In this document: piece by piece, positions 42,791 to 52,919 of the stretch
Position numbering within the stretch: the first letter of the stretch is position 1
Layout of the letters: every line of letters begins with the position of its first letter
NCBI GenBank assembly: GCA_012522855.1
Contig: JAAYJQ010000029.1
Location: 59,725-123,724, forward strand
Origin: Bacteroidales bacterium
Lineage (GTDB): Bacteria; Bacteroidota; Bacteroidia; Bacteroidales; UBA932
Reading direction: 5' to 3'
Length of the DNA: 64,000 nucleotides
The notes under the pieces: model-generated
Databases searched by the model: none
What the model saw: only the letters and a program-made list of their open reading frames with translations
Told to the model about the DNA's origin: nothing
Position numbers and translations under genes: made by a program

Positions 42791-43606
42791 TTATTTGGCT
42801 GCAGGCTCTTCAACGGGCTCGACGAAACGCTTGACGGAATCCAGTTGGATGTCGAAGATGAGCGGAGAGTTGGGCTCGATGCCGTTGGTTCCGCGGGAAC
42901 CATATCCCAGTTCAGAAGGAACGTAGAGCGTAGCCTTGCCGCCTTCGCCGATCAATCCCAGACCTTCGGTCCATCCGGGAATGACCCGGTCGAGGGTGAG
43001 TTGGATAGCCGACGCGGTTTCGGGAACCTCGTCAAACACAGTACCGTCGGTGAGGGTGCCTTTGTAATGCACGAACACGGTGTCCCGCGGACCGGGCTTG
43101 ACGTCATTGCCGGCCTCTTGGATGATGTACTGGAGCCCGCTGGCCGTGGTCTGCACCCCGGCCTTCGCCTTGTTGGCGGAAAGGAACTGGGCTTCTTTTT
43201 CCTTGTTGACTTCAGCCGTGTACTGATTCCGCTTCTCGATATAGGCGCTGAAGAGGCGGTTCATTTCTTCCGGGCTGATCTTGAATTGCTTCAGGAAGTT
43301 GGTGTCGTTCTGGTTGCCCTTGGCGTTGATGAAATCCCGCATACCCTTCTTGATCTGGGCATAGTTGAGATCAGAGCCGAAATTGTAGCCCTTGATGAAA
43401 CTGCCGAAATTGATTCCCATCAGGTAACTGACGGAATCCCTTTCCCCCTTGGAAGGCAGGAAATCCTTTGCGGACATGACTTTTTCTGTGTTTTGGGCAA
43501 CAGCCGTGCTGTCTTTCCCATCATTCGCCCCGGTGGGCTTCTGGCCGTTGCAGGCGATCATTGAAAGCGCGACCGCCGCGGCAACGAAGAGTTTGTTTGT
43601 CTTCAT
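42791..43606 (-). CDS. FKBP-type peptidyl-prolyl isomerase lipoprotein
   Basis: A 271-residue exported foldase. The signal MKTNKLFVAAAVALSMIAC gives lipidated Cys19. Residues ~50-150 are the FkpA-type helical dimerisation domain (DSVSYLMGINFGSFIKGYNFGSDLNYAQIKKGMRDF...). Residues ~165-262 are the FKBP domain, with GLQYIIQEAG, DTVFVHYKGTLTDGTVFDE, VIPGWTEGLGLIGEGGKATLYVPSELGYGSRG and LIFDIQLDSVK. It helps proteins fold in the periplasm. It is divergent from recQ across 161 bp in which no perfect promoter element was found. Confidence 0.93.
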   Translation of the reverse strand: MKTNKLFVAAAVALSMIACNGQKPTGANDGKDSTAVAQNTEKVMSAKDFLPSKGERDSVSYLMGINFGSFIKGYNFGSDLNYAQIKKGMRDFINAKGNQNDTNFLKQFKISPEEMNRLFSAYIEKRNQYTAEVNKEKEAQFLSANKAKAGVQTTASGLQYIIQEAGNDVKPGPRDTVFVHYKGTLTDGTVFDEVPETASAIQLTLDRVIPGWTEGLGLIGEGGKATLYVPSELGYGSRGTNGIEPNSPLIFDIQLDSVKRFVEPVEEPAAK

Positions 43607-43767
43607 GATATTGAGTTTTGTATGTTTCTAATTTATTGTCGGGAAAAGTTCCCTCCAAAAAATTTCTGTAAATATCGGAAAAAATGTTGATAAAGCATGA
43701 ATATATTCTCTATTTTACTTGATATTCACGAAAACTTGGATTAATTTAGATGGAAATCTGAAGCGTC

Positions 43768-45984
43768 ATGGGAATTGATTCAGTACTGATTCATTCCAAA
43801 TTAAAGGAATTTTTCGGCTTTGACACTTTCAAGGGAGACCAGGAGGAAATCATCGTGAATCTCTTGAAGGGGAAAGATACCTTTGTACTGATGCCGACGG
43901 GTGCGGGAAAATCTTTGTGCTATCAGTTGCCCGCCCTCGTGATGCCTGGAACGGCAATCGTGATTTCGCCTCTCATCGCGCTCATGAAGAACCAGGTGGA
44001 TGTGATCCGCGGCTTCGTGACCGGGGACACGGGCATCGCCCACTTCTTGAACTCGTCTCTCAACAAGGCGCAGATCCAGTCTGTGAAGGACGACGTTCAT
44101 TCCGGAGTGACCAAACTGCTCTACGTCGCGCCCGAGTCCCTCAACAAGTCGGAGAACATCGATTTCCTGAAGGAGGTGACCATTTCTTTCTATGCCGTGG
44201 ACGAGGCCCACTGCATTTCCGAATGGGGACATGACTTCCGGCCGGAATACCGCCGTATCCGCGACATGGTGCAAGAGATTGGCAGGGCTCCGATCATTGC
44301 TTTGACGGCTACCGCGACCCCGAAGGTCCAAAGCGACATCCAGAAAAATCTCGGCATCCAGGATGCCACGGTCTTCAAATCCTCTTTCAACCGTCCGAAT
44401 CTCTTCTATGAGATCCGGGACAAGGTGGAGCCGGAGAAGGACGTCATCCGTTACATCAAACAGAATCCCGGCAAGTCCGGCATCATCTACTGCCTAAGTC
44501 GGAAGAAGGTTGAGGAAATGGCCGACTTGTTGAATATCAATGGAATTAGCGCGCTTCCCTATCATGCCGGTCTGGACGCGAAGACCCGGACGGAAAACCA
44601 GGACCGCTTCCTGATGGAAGATGTGGATGTGATCGTCGCCACCATTGCTTTCGGTATGGGGATCGACAAGCCGGATGTCCGGTTCGTGATCCACTACGAC
44701 ATCCCGAAAAGCATCGAAGGCTATTACCAGGAGACCGGCAGGGCGGGACGGGACGGCAATGAGGGACGCTGCATCACGTACTATAGTTACAAGGACATCC
44801 AGAAACTGGAAAAGTTCATGCAAGGAAAGCCCGTTTCCGAGCAAGAAATCGGCCGCCAACTGCTGCTGGAGACGGTGGCGTACTCCGAATCCAACCAGTG
44901 CCGCAGAAAGCTGCTGTTGAATTATTTCGGTGAAAACTATCCAAAGGACAACTGCGGGATGTGCGACAATTGCATCACCCCCAAGCCGAGCTTCGACGGC
45001 AGAAAAGAAATGTGTCTCGTGATCGAGCTTGTCCAGTCGCTGCCGGAACATTTCAAGATCGAACACCTTGCTCTCATTCTGTCGGGAATCTCCAATTCGA
45101 TGGTCAAGTCTTATCGTCACGACAAATTAAAATTGTTCGGAGCAGGCTCCGCCCACGACGAGAAGTTCTGGGCGACCGTGATCCATCAGGGGTTGATTCT
45201 GGGCCTGCTGGAGAAGGAAATCGAGACCTACGGCCTGATCTACGTTACCCCGGAGGGAGAACAGTTCTATGCCGCTCCGTATGAAATCCGGCTGGTTGAG
45301 GATCGGGTGTTCTCCAACGGCGCCGGCAGCGAGGAAGAAGACGACGAAGAAATGTACGGCGCCTCCACCTCCATGAAGACCGGCAGTGGCGGAGATCCGG
45401 CCCTCCTTTCGATGCTGAAGGATCTGCGGAAGGATATGTCCCGCAAGTTGGGGCTGCAGCCTTGGATCATATTCAGCGATCCTGCCCTCGAAGACATGTC
45501 GATCCTGTACCCTGTGACCTTGAACGAGATGCACAGTTGCCAGGGAGTCGGAGAAGGAAAGGCGAGAAAATACGGTGAGAAGTTCGTGGAACTCATCAAA
45601 CGGTACGTAGAGGAGAACGAGATCAGCCGTCCGGAGGACTTTGTCGTCAAGTCATCGCCTTCCAAATCCGCGAACAAGATCTACATTATCCAGAGCGTGG
45701 ACCGCCAGATGTCGCTGGAAGACATCGCGGATGCTCGGGGAATGGACATGGAAGACCTGATCCAGGAGATCGAGACCATTGTCTCTTCGGGGACCAAATT
45801 GGATCTGAACTACTTCATCCGTCAGGTCGTGGACGACGATGTTGTGGAAGACATCTATGATTATTTCAAGAGCGAGGCCACCTCGGATTCCATCGACGAG
45901 GCGATGAACCAGTTGGGGCCGGACTACGACGAACTTGACATTCGCCTAGTGCGGATCAAGTTCCTCTGCGAAATCGCCAACTGA
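43768..45984 (+). CDS. recQ: ATP-dependent DNA helicase RecQ
   Basis: A 738-residue 3'-5' helicase. Walker A is MPTGAGKSLCYQLPAL (Lys48), motif II DEAHCISEWGHDFRPEY with the aromatic-rich loop, and motif VI YYQETGRAGRDG. The zinc-binding region follows: CRRKLLLNYFGENYPKDNCGMCDNC. Then come a winged helix and an HRDC domain (RKDMSRKLGLQPWIIFSDPALEDMSILYPVTLNEMHSCQGVGEGKARKYGEKFVELI). A ~110-residue C-terminal extension after the HRDC, common in Bacteroidetes RecQ, contains another helical repeat of unknown role. TAATTTAG at 43742-43749 (7 of 8) may be its -7 element. Confidence 0.96.
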   Translation: MGIDSVLIHSKLKEFFGFDTFKGDQEEIIVNLLKGKDTFVLMPTGAGKSLCYQLPALVMPGTAIVISPLIALMKNQVDVIRGFVTGDTGIAHFLNSSLNKAQIQSVKDDVHSGVTKLLYVAPESLNKSENIDFLKEVTISFYAVDEAHCISEWGHDFRPEYRRIRDMVQEIGRAPIIALTATATPKVQSDIQKNLGIQDATVFKSSFNRPNLFYEIRDKVEPEKDVIRYIKQNPGKSGIIYCLSRKKVEEMADLLNINGISALPYHAGLDAKTRTENQDRFLMEDVDVIVATIAFGMGIDKPDVRFVIHYDIPKSIEGYYQETGRAGRDGNEGRCITYYSYKDIQKLEKFMQGKPVSEQEIGRQLLLETVAYSESNQCRRKLLLNYFGENYPKDNCGMCDNCITPKPSFDGRKEMCLVIELVQSLPEHFKIEHLALILSGISNSMVKSYRHDKLKLFGAGSAHDEKFWATVIHQGLILGLLEKEIETYGLIYVTPEGEQFYAAPYEIRLVEDRVFSNGAGSEEEDDEEMYGASTSMKTGSGGDPALLSMLKDLRKDMSRKLGLQPWIIFSDPALEDMSILYPVTLNEMHSCQGVGEGKARKYGEKFVELIKRYVEENEISRPEDFVVKSSPSKSANKIYIIQSVDRQMSLEDIADARGMDMEDLIQEIETIVSSGTKLDLNYFIRQVVDDDVVEDIYDYFKSEATSDSIDEAMNQLGPDYDELDIRLVRIKFLCEIAN

Positions 45985-46019
45985 TCCTGTTTAGAAGGAA
46001 TGTTTTTTCTATCCGCTTG

Positions 46020-46874
46020 TCAGATGGTCACCATCTTCAGGCGGCGGTTTTCATAGTGCCCCAGACGGCGGAATCCGACTGATTTGACGTATTGGGCGAA
46101 GTACTCGAACTTGTTGCCGATGTGCGCGGATTCGTGGGAATCAGAACCCAGGGTGATCACTTCGCCGCCCAGTTCCATAAACCGCAGCAGGATGTTCCTG
46201 TCAAGTTCCGGGGTCCGCAGGCCGTAGGCTTGGTAAGTTTTGGTGTTGATTTCGAAACCCTTCCCGTTCTCCGCGAGGAACCGTAAGATTTCATCGAAGA
46301 GTCCGGGAAAATCCCGGTATAGGACGCTTTCCTTCGGATAGGGGGCATACCGGGCGATGTAGTCGAAATGTCCCATGATGTCGAAATCCTTGTTCAGCCA
46401 CTTCATCTCTTTCAGGAGTGTCTCCAGATAGTGCCCGTAGGCCTCTTTCCAGTTCTTTCCTTTATAGTAGGAGCCCCAGTAAGGATCCGTGTCGTCCAGA
46501 TAGTGCACGGAAGCCACCACTTCGTCGAAGCTGTGTTCTTGGAAGAAACGACGGATCTGTTCGCGGCACGTTTCGTAGAGTCCGATCTCTACCCCTTTGA
46601 ACAGCCGGAATTTCTTTGCAGCCTTCTTTCCGAACGCGCCTGCGGCGATGAGTTCGTTCACTCGGTCGATCTCTGCCTGCTGGGCAGGCACGTCAAATTC
46701 CTCCCGAACGCGGTTTTCGTGTTCCTGTTTCATTTCCGGCACGTAGAAATCGTAGTGGTCCGTAAAGCAGACGCCTCCCAGACCCCGTTCAATGGCGGCG
46801 GCGGCAGACTTTTCTACTGTGGTTTTTCCTCCGTCGAAGGAGAACTGGCTATGGTTGTGGGTATCGAAGTACAT
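46020..46874 (-). CDS. PHP-domain histidinol-phosphatase-like protein
   Basis: A 284-residue metal-dependent phosphoesterase. PHP motifs are FDTHNHSQFSFDGG (His/His), CFTDHYDF (Asp-His), LFKGVEIGLYE (Glu), VVASVHYLDD (His), GHFDYIARY and the late TLGSDSHESAHIG. It matches the HisJ/HisK-type histidinol-phosphatase family, which would serve histidine synthesis, but no his genes are near, so another phosphate ester is possible. It converges with recQ. The promoter-like TATATTCG ends 5 nt before the ATG. Confidence 0.85.
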   Translation of the reverse strand: MYFDTHNHSQFSFDGGKTTVEKSAAAAIERGLGGVCFTDHYDFYVPEMKQEHENRVREEFDVPAQQAEIDRVNELIAAGAFGKKAAKKFRLFKGVEIGLYETCREQIRRFFQEHSFDEVVASVHYLDDTDPYWGSYYKGKNWKEAYGHYLETLLKEMKWLNKDFDIMGHFDYIARYAPYPKESVLYRDFPGLFDEILRFLAENGKGFEINTKTYQAYGLRTPELDRNILLRFMELGGEVITLGSDSHESAHIGNKFEYFAQYVKSVGFRRLGHYENRRLKMVTI

Positions 46875-46879
46875 GGTGA

Positions 46880-46887
46880 CGAATATA
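46880..46887 (-). promoter_or_regulatory. promoter -7-like element of the PHP gene
   Basis: The minus strand reads TATATTCG (7 of 8), 5 nt from the ATG at 46874. It is divergent with the DUF308 promoter. Confidence 0.45.
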
Positions 46888-46899
46888 GGAAAAATTCTT

Positions 46900-46907
46900 A
46901 AATTTGT
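46900..46907 (+). promoter_or_regulatory. promoter -7 element of the DUF308 gene
   Basis: TAAATTTG, a perfect match, 23 nt before the ATG at 46931. Confidence 0.6.
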
Positions 46908-46930
46908 AAATCTAAATTCTTGAAAGCATT

Positions 46931-47569
46931 ATGTTCACATTTGGTTACAAGACCAAGTTCAGCAGCATCCTCAGGGCTTTGGCTGCCATAGGAATCGGAC
47001 TGGTCATGGTTTTCGGAAACAATGCGCCGCTGACGGTCGTCCGGATCGTCGCCTGTTTTCTATTTGCTGCGGGTTTCGTTTCACTGGTGTTCGGATTTGC
47101 CTACCGGAAAGGAGAGCTTCTGTCCCTGATGATCACGAATGCCGCCGTCGATGTTCTTCTAGGTCTTCTGCTCTTCCTGTTTCCCGCCCAGGTCGCCGGT
47201 TTCATTGTCTACTTGATCGGCGTCCTGCTGATTCTGTATGGCGTCTTGCAGCTCATCGTGTTGGCCAGCGTGATGAATCTGGTCGGGGCCCGTTTCACCT
47301 CGTTGATCTTTTCGATCTGCGCCGTCATCGGGGGCGTCTTCCTGCTTTTCAATCCCTTTACCATGAAGATCATGAGCATCATCTCCGGTTGCTTGCTGCT
47401 CATTTACGGGATTTCGGAACTCTTTTCCACCTGGCAGGTCGATAAGGCGAAGAAGGCTTACGAAATCAAGTTCGCTCCGAAACCGAAGGAACCGGCTTCC
47501 GAGACCGACAAGTTGGATGCTTCAGGCATCGGACAGGCCAAGGAGGTAGATTATCGGAAAATTGATTGA
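46931..47569 (+). CDS. DUF308/HdeD-like membrane protein
   Basis: A 212-residue protein with about six short membrane helices filling residues ~12-175 in the paired-helix pattern of HdeD/DUF308 proteins (RALAAIGIGLVMVFGN, IVACFLFAAGFVSLVFGF, VDVLLGLLLFLFPAQVAGFIVYLIGVLLILYGVLQL, and IMSIISGCLLLIYGISELF). The cytoplasmic tail is charged and Lys/Pro-rich. E. coli HdeD is linked to acid resistance; the role here is unknown. The stop is 21 nt before dnaG, so the two may share a transcript. Confidence 0.82.
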   Translation: MFTFGYKTKFSSILRALAAIGIGLVMVFGNNAPLTVVRIVACFLFAAGFVSLVFGFAYRKGELLSLMITNAAVDVLLGLLLFLFPAQVAGFIVYLIGVLLILYGVLQLIVLASVMNLVGARFTSLIFSICAVIGGVFLLFNPFTMKIMSIISGCLLLIYGISELFSTWQVDKAKKAYEIKFAPKPKEPASETDKLDASGIGQAKEVDYRKID

Positions 47570-47590
47570 TAGGAGGAACCGCGTGCTGAA

Positions 47591-49612
47591 ATGATTCCCC
47601 AAGAGACGGTACAGAAGATTCTCGACACGGCGAAGATCGAGGAAGTCATCGGCGACTTCGTGACGCTCAAGCGGCGCGGCGCCGAGTACTGGGCGTGTTG
47701 CCCCTTCCACAACGAGAAGACCCCGTCTTTCCACATCATTCCCGCCAAAGGCATGTACTACTGTTTCGGCTGCCACAAAGGGGGATCGGCCGTGGGATTC
47801 GTCATGGATTACGAACACTTGTCCTACGCGGAAGCCCTGCGATACCTCGCCAAGAAATACAACATCGAGGTCATTGAAAAGGAGGAGACCGCTGAAGACA
47901 TCGCGAACCGAAAACGCAACGAGAGCTTGATGCTGGTCTCGGAATATGCCGGAAAGTTCTTTCAGGAGCAACTGAAAACGGATGAGGGCAGATCCGTCGG
48001 GCTGAAATATTTCCATGCCCGGGGCTTGGAAGATGCGACCATCGCGAAATATGGTCTCGGCTGGGCGCCTACCGGCCGCCGAGCTTTCACCGATGCTGCC
48101 AAGTCGGCCGGATACAAGGAAGAATACCTGCTCGACACCGGACTTTGCTCCCGCTACGAGGAAGACGGTACGCTTCGTGACCGCTTCTATGACCGGGTCG
48201 TATTTCCGATCCATTCCATGAGCGGGCGGATCATCGCCTTCGGAGCCCGGACCTTGAAGTCCGACAAGACCGTCGCGAAATACGTCAACTCCAAGGAAAG
48301 TGACATCTATGTCAAGAACCTGTCGCTGTACGGTATCTGGTTCGCCAAGAACGAAATCGCGAAGCGGGACAACTGCTATCTTGTCGAGGGCTATTTGGAT
48401 GTGCTTTCCATGCACCAGCTGGGGATTACCAATGTCGTGGCCTCCAGCGGCACGGCACTGACGGAGGGACAGATCCGCCTGATCAAGCGGTTCACGGACA
48501 ACGTGACCATTATGTACGACGGCGATTCCGCCGGCATCCACGCTGCCCTGCGCGGCATCGACATGTTTCTGCGCGAAGGAATGAACGTCAAGCTGGTCTT
48601 GATTCCGGACGGGGACGACCCGGACTCCTATTCCCGGAAACATACACTGGCCGAGATGGAAGCCTTTCTTTCGGACAATGCACAGGACTTCGTGGATTTC
48701 AAGGCAACCTTGCTGATGCGCGACGCCGTGAACGATCCGCTGAAACGTGCGAACGTGATCAACGATATCGCCGACACGATCGCGGACATCCCCGACGGTG
48801 TCAAGCGTGCCACCTATATAGACTTCTGCAGCCGGAAATTCGAGATCCGTCGAGACGTCCTTGAGGAACGGGTCGGAGCGACGCGCTCGAAAAAGTTGGC
48901 GGAGGAGAAACGGGCGGAGGAGCGGGAACGCGAGCGCGGACGGAGGCGGAACCTGGGAGCGGACTCTTCGCAAGGCAGCCCTTCGGTAGATACGGCGACG
49001 CCCGACACGTGGACTGACGGTCTGCTGGCCTTGGAGGAAAACCGGATTATGGGCAAGGCGGAACGGGGCCTGCTGAATTTCATTTTGACCGAAGGCACCA
49101 CTCCTATGGAGTTCCAGACCGACTCGGACTACTATTCCGGAGACGAGGAAGATAAACAGACGGTATTCGAATTCATCGATGCCGCTCTGGAGGGCGATCA
49201 AGTTGAATTCGTCAATGCCGCCTACCGGGCGACGTATCAAGCGTATTCGAAAGACTATTACGACGGAGCTTCCCAAGAGGAGATTGTGAAGCGTCTGTTG
49301 GATGCGGAAGACCGGACGGTCGCTTATGTGGCCGCGCAATTGTCCGCGAACGAACGCTACAAGCTATCGGTGGAAAATTTTCGGGAATCCATGATGTCGA
49401 AAGGTTCCTGGTTGACGAAATTCGTACCCAAGGCCATTTTAGTGTTCCAGAGTTGCCGCTTGGAATCGAAATTGGCAGAGGTGCGGGAAGAACTGAAGAA
49501 GGCCGAACTGGTCTCGGATGCCGACAAGGTGCATGCCTGTCAAGTGACCTACGCCAAGTATCTGCGGATGTTGAAGACGATCAAAGTCCGGCTCGGTCGG
49601 GAAAAGGAATAA
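47591..49612 (+). CDS. dnaG: DNA primase
   Basis: A 673-residue RNA primer synthase for replication. The CHC2 zinc finger is at the N-terminus (CPFH at 37-40, CFGC at 58-61 in PFHNEKTPSFHIIPAKGMYYCFGCHKGG). The catalytic core shows RFYDRVVFPIHSMSGRIIAFGAR, and the TOPRIM residues lie in CYLVEGYLDVLSMHQLGI and IMYDGDSAGIHAALRG. The C-terminal ~150 residues are the helicase-interaction region, with an extra charged linker (EEKRAEERERERGRRR) before it. Confidence 0.97.
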   Translation: MIPQETVQKILDTAKIEEVIGDFVTLKRRGAEYWACCPFHNEKTPSFHIIPAKGMYYCFGCHKGGSAVGFVMDYEHLSYAEALRYLAKKYNIEVIEKEETAEDIANRKRNESLMLVSEYAGKFFQEQLKTDEGRSVGLKYFHARGLEDATIAKYGLGWAPTGRRAFTDAAKSAGYKEEYLLDTGLCSRYEEDGTLRDRFYDRVVFPIHSMSGRIIAFGARTLKSDKTVAKYVNSKESDIYVKNLSLYGIWFAKNEIAKRDNCYLVEGYLDVLSMHQLGITNVVASSGTALTEGQIRLIKRFTDNVTIMYDGDSAGIHAALRGIDMFLREGMNVKLVLIPDGDDPDSYSRKHTLAEMEAFLSDNAQDFVDFKATLLMRDAVNDPLKRANVINDIADTIADIPDGVKRATYIDFCSRKFEIRRDVLEERVGATRSKKLAEEKRAEERERERGRRRNLGADSSQGSPSVDTATPDTWTDGLLALEENRIMGKAERGLLNFILTEGTTPMEFQTDSDYYSGDEEDKQTVFEFIDAALEGDQVEFVNAAYRATYQAYSKDYYDGASQEEIVKRLLDAEDRTVAYVAAQLSANERYKLSVENFRESMMSKGSWLTKFVPKAILVFQSCRLESKLAEVREELKKAELVSDADKVHACQVTYAKYLRMLKTIKVRLGREKE

Positions 49613-49630
49613 TGAGCAAATGATTGGAAT

Positions 49631-51808
49631 ATGAATATGAATTACAAAAGAACGTTGGTGACCTGCGCGTTGCCGTATGCCAACGGACCGGTGCACATCG
49701 GCCATCTGGCGGGCGTCTACGTACCCGCGGACATCTATGTGCGGTATTTGAGAATGAAGGGAGAGGATGTACTGTTCATCTGCGGCTCTGACGAGCACGG
49801 TGTGCCGATCACGTTCACGGCGCGCAAGCAGGGTGTGTCCCCGCAGGAAATCGTGGACAAGTACCACTGCCTCATCAGGGACTCCTTCTCCCGTCTCGGT
49901 ATCAACTTCGACATCTATTCCCGGACTACTTCCGGGGTGCATCATCGGAACGCCTCGGAATTTTTTCGCAAACTTTACGACGAAGAGAAGTTCATCACAA
50001 AGGAGACCGAACAGTATTTTGATCCCGAAGCCAAGGTGTTCCTGGCGGACCGTTACATCTCCGGAACCTGTCCCAAGTGCGGCAACCCGGGCGCCTATGG
50101 GGATCAGTGCGAGAATTGCGGGAGTACGCTGAGTCCGGAAGAACTGATCGACCCGAAGTCCGCCCTGAGCGGAAGCATCCCGCGGAAGGTGAAAACCAAG
50201 CATTGGTACCTTCCGCTGGATCGCTATGAACCCTGGCTGCGGGAATGGATTCTCGAGCGTCACAAGGAATGGAAGGTCAATGTCTACGGCCAGTGCAAGT
50301 CCTGGCTGGACGGAGGACTGGAGCCCCGGGCCGTAAGCCGAGACCTTGACTGGGGGGTTCCCGTGCCGGCGGAAGGCGCGGAAGGCAAGGTGCTCTATGT
50401 CTGGTTCGACGCCCCGATCGGCTACATTTCCAACACCCAGGAACTGCTTCCACAGTCGTGGAAGAAGTGGTGGATGGATCCGGAGTCCAGGCTGGTGCAT
50501 TTCATCGGAAAGGACAACATCGTTTTCCACTGCATCGTCTTCCCTTCGATGTTGAAAGCCTACGGAGACTACATCCTTCCGGACAACGTGCCGGCGAACG
50601 AGTTTCTGAATCTCGAGGGGGACAAAATCTCCACTTCCCGCAACTGGGCGGTATGGCTTCATGAATATGTGGATGAGTTTCCCGGCCAGGAGGACGTGCT
50701 CCGGTACGTGCTCTGCGCGAATGCCCCGGAGACCAAGGACAACGATTTCACCTGGAAGGATTTCCAGCAGCGTAACAATAGCGAATTGGTGGCCATATTC
50801 GGAAACTTTGTGAACCGGGCGGTCGTGCTGACGCAGAAATATTTCGGCGGCAAGGTTCCGCGGAACCTGAAGCCGGAGGCGATTGATGCCGAAACGCTCG
50901 CCCGGATTCCCGAATGCCGCAGGAATCTCGAAGGCTATCTGGACACCTTCCATTTCCGGGAGGCGCTGAAAGAAGCCATGAACATCGCACGCATCGGCAA
51001 CAAGTATATTTCGGACACGGAACCATGGAAAGTCGCCAAGACCGACATGGACCGCTGCGCGTCGATTTTGTATACATCGCTGCAGATCTGTGCCAACCTG
51101 GCGATCGCCTTCGAACCGTTCACGCCCTTCTCCGCGGCTAAACTCCGGGACATCTTGAAAGTCGGGGTGTCGGCCGGTTTTGACTACCGGGCCGGGGAAG
51201 GTGCTCCGACTGAGAATTTCTACACGGCTTCCGAAGGTTCCGCTATTCATACCTTGGCGTCGGACGGTCGGGAGGAGCCGGGCGACATCGTGTTGACTTG
51301 GGAGAATCTGGGTGAGCGGGAACTGCTGCCCGCCGGACATGAATTGGGCGAAACGGTGCTGCTCTTCGCGAAGATCGAAGACGGCGTCGTGGAGGCGCAG
51401 ATCGCCAAACTGCATGCAACGAAGGCAGCCAACGAATCTTCCGACGCCCGGGAGCGCGCTTACACCGTCGAACCCCAGAAGGAGATGTGCACGTACGACG
51501 ATTTTCAGAAGTTGGACATCCGAACGGCGACCGTGCTCGAGGCGGAACGGGTGCCGAATACGGACAAACTCTTGAAACTCACCATTGACACGGGCATCGA
51601 CAGACGGACCATCGTCTCCGGCATCGCCGAATACTACAGTCCGGAACAGATGCTCGGCAAGCAGATCTGCATCCTCGCCAATCTGCAGCCGCGTGTCATC
51701 CGCGGCATCGAATCCAAGGGGATGATCCTGATGGCGGAACAGCCGGACGGCAAGATGCGTTTCATCACGCCGCAGGAAGTGCTTGCCGACGGCTCCCAGA
51801 TCAATTAG
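49631..51808 (+). CDS. metG: methionine-tRNA ligase with C-terminal tRNA-binding domain
   Basis: A 725-residue class I aminoacyl-tRNA synthetase. The HIGH motif is in [19 protein letters not shown]. The zinc knuckle pairs are [17 protein letters not shown]. The KMSKS loop has the form [12 protein letters not shown], a substitution compatible with the rest of the protein being intact. The anticodon-binding helical domain follows. Residues ~615-725 form an EMAP/Trbp111-like OB domain ([34 protein letters not shown]...[20 protein letters not shown]) that also dimerises. The start [16 protein letters not shown] is normal. Confidence 0.97.
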   Translation: MNMNYKRTLVTCALPYANGPVHIGHLAGVYVPADIYVRYLRMKGEDVLFICGSDEHGVPITFTARKQGVSPQEIVDKYHCLIRDSFSRLGINFDIYSRTTSGVHHRNASEFFRKLYDEEKFITKETEQYFDPEAKVFLADRYISGTCPKCGNPGAYGDQCENCGSTLSPEELIDPKSALSGSIPRKVKTKHWYLPLDRYEPWLREWILERHKEWKVNVYGQCKSWLDGGLEPRAVSRDLDWGVPVPAEGAEGKVLYVWFDAPIGYISNTQELLPQSWKKWWMDPESRLVHFIGKDNIVFHCIVFPSMLKAYGDYILPDNVPANEFLNLEGDKISTSRNWAVWLHEYVDEFPGQEDVLRYVLCANAPETKDNDFTWKDFQQRNNSELVAIFGNFVNRAVVLTQKYFGGKVPRNLKPEAIDAETLARIPECRRNLEGYLDTFHFREALKEAMNIARIGNKYISDTEPWKVAKTDMDRCASILYTSLQICANLAIAFEPFTPFSAAKLRDILKVGVSAGFDYRAGEGAPTENFYTASEGSAIHTLASDGREEPGDIVLTWENLGERELLPAGHELGETVLLFAKIEDGVVEAQIAKLHATKAANESSDARERAYTVEPQKEMCTYDDFQKLDIRTATVLEAERVPNTDKLLKLTIDTGIDRRTIVSGIAEYYSPEQMLGKQICILANLQPRVIRGIESKGMILMAEQPDGKMRFITPQEVLADGSQIN

Positions 51809-51816
51809 GCCGGGTT

Positions 51817-52881
51817 TTGAGGACCGTTTCGAAGCATAAAGATCTCACTATGCTGAATACCTTCCGCATGAAGGTGTTCGGTGCTTGCTACGCGGAATAC
51901 GACAACGTCGAGGACCTGGCGGACTTGTTCAGGGATCCTTCCCTTCCGCGTCCCTTCTTCCCCATCGGCGCGGGCAGCAACCTCTTGTTCCTGGGAGATT
52001 TCCCCGGAACGATCCTCCATTCACGGATCCGCTTTGTCGAAGTCCTGCCCGGGGATTCCGGATCGGTTCGAGTCCGTGTCGGATCCGGGGTCGTCTGGGA
52101 CGACTTCTGCGCCTGGGCGGCTGCCAAGGGGTGGTGGGGACCGGAAAATCTTTCCCTCATCCCGGGGGAAACCGGTGCCGCCGCGGTTCAGAACATCGGG
52201 GCCTACGGCCGGGAAGTGAAGGATCTGATTGTAGAGGTTGAATGCTTGGACACCCAGTCGCTCGCCCCGGTACGCTTCAGCGTGGAAGCGTGCGGCTACG
52301 GCTACCGGGAATCCCGTTTCAAACAGGATTGGAAGGGACGTTTCGTCATCACGGCCGTCACGTTCGCGCTGATGCGGGAATATGCTCCCGAATTGGACTA
52401 CGGTCCTGTTCGGGAGGCGGTGGCGCAGGCCTGGGGGACCGACCGGGATTTGACTCCGCGGCAGGTGCGCGACACGGTCATCGCCATCCGGCGGGCGAAA
52501 CTTCCGGATCCGGCGGAGATCGGAAATGCGGGGAGCTATTTCCGGAACCCCTGCGTGTCTGCCGATCAATTCCGTGCCGTCCGGACGATCGCAGCGGAGA
52601 AAGGTTTCGGGGATGTTCCGTATTTTGACACGGGAGAGCAACTGGTAAAGATCCCGGCCGCTTGGTTGATCGAACGGTGCGGATGGAAGGGATTTTCGGA
52701 GGGGAACGTGGGCGTCTATGCCCGGCAGCCCTTGGTCCTCGTCAATGCTACGGGAAATGCCACGCCGGACGAAATCCGATCCTTGGAGAACCGGATCGTT
52801 GATTCCGTACAGCGGACTTTCGGGGTCCGCCTGTGCCCGGAAGTAGAGAAAGTCGGGTTGCCGGCATCCCCGGATTTATGA
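51817..52881 (+). CDS. murB: UDP-N-acetylmuramate dehydrogenase
   Basis: An FAD enzyme that reduces enolpyruvyl-UDP-GlcNAc to UDP-MurNAc. FAD motifs PFFPIGAGSNLLF and GETGAAAVQNIGAYGREVKDLIVEVE are visible, then YGYRESRFKQDWKGRFVITAV and the catalytic Ser/Glu region IGNAGSYFRNPCV. The long type I form (no deletion) has 354 residues. The start is uncertain: the TTG at 51817 supplies the residues expected before the LNTFRM motif (KDLTMLNTF), while the first ATG is at 51850 and would begin right at that motif. It lies 8 nt after metG and 38 nt before murA. Confidence 0.94.
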   Translation: MRTVSKHKDLTMLNTFRMKVFGACYAEYDNVEDLADLFRDPSLPRPFFPIGAGSNLLFLGDFPGTILHSRIRFVEVLPGDSGSVRVRVGSGVVWDDFCAWAAAKGWWGPENLSLIPGETGAAAVQNIGAYGREVKDLIVEVECLDTQSLAPVRFSVEACGYGYRESRFKQDWKGRFVITAVTFALMREYAPELDYGPVREAVAQAWGTDRDLTPRQVRDTVIAIRRAKLPDPAEIGNAGSYFRNPCVSADQFRAVRTIAAEKGFGDVPYFDTGEQLVKIPAAWLIERCGWKGFSEGNVGVYARQPLVLVNATGNATPDEIRSLENRIVDSVQRTFGVRLCPEVEKVGLPASPDL

Positions 52882-52919
52882 TGAACGGCGGTTGCAGAAC
52901 CGCGCAACACTGAATAGAG

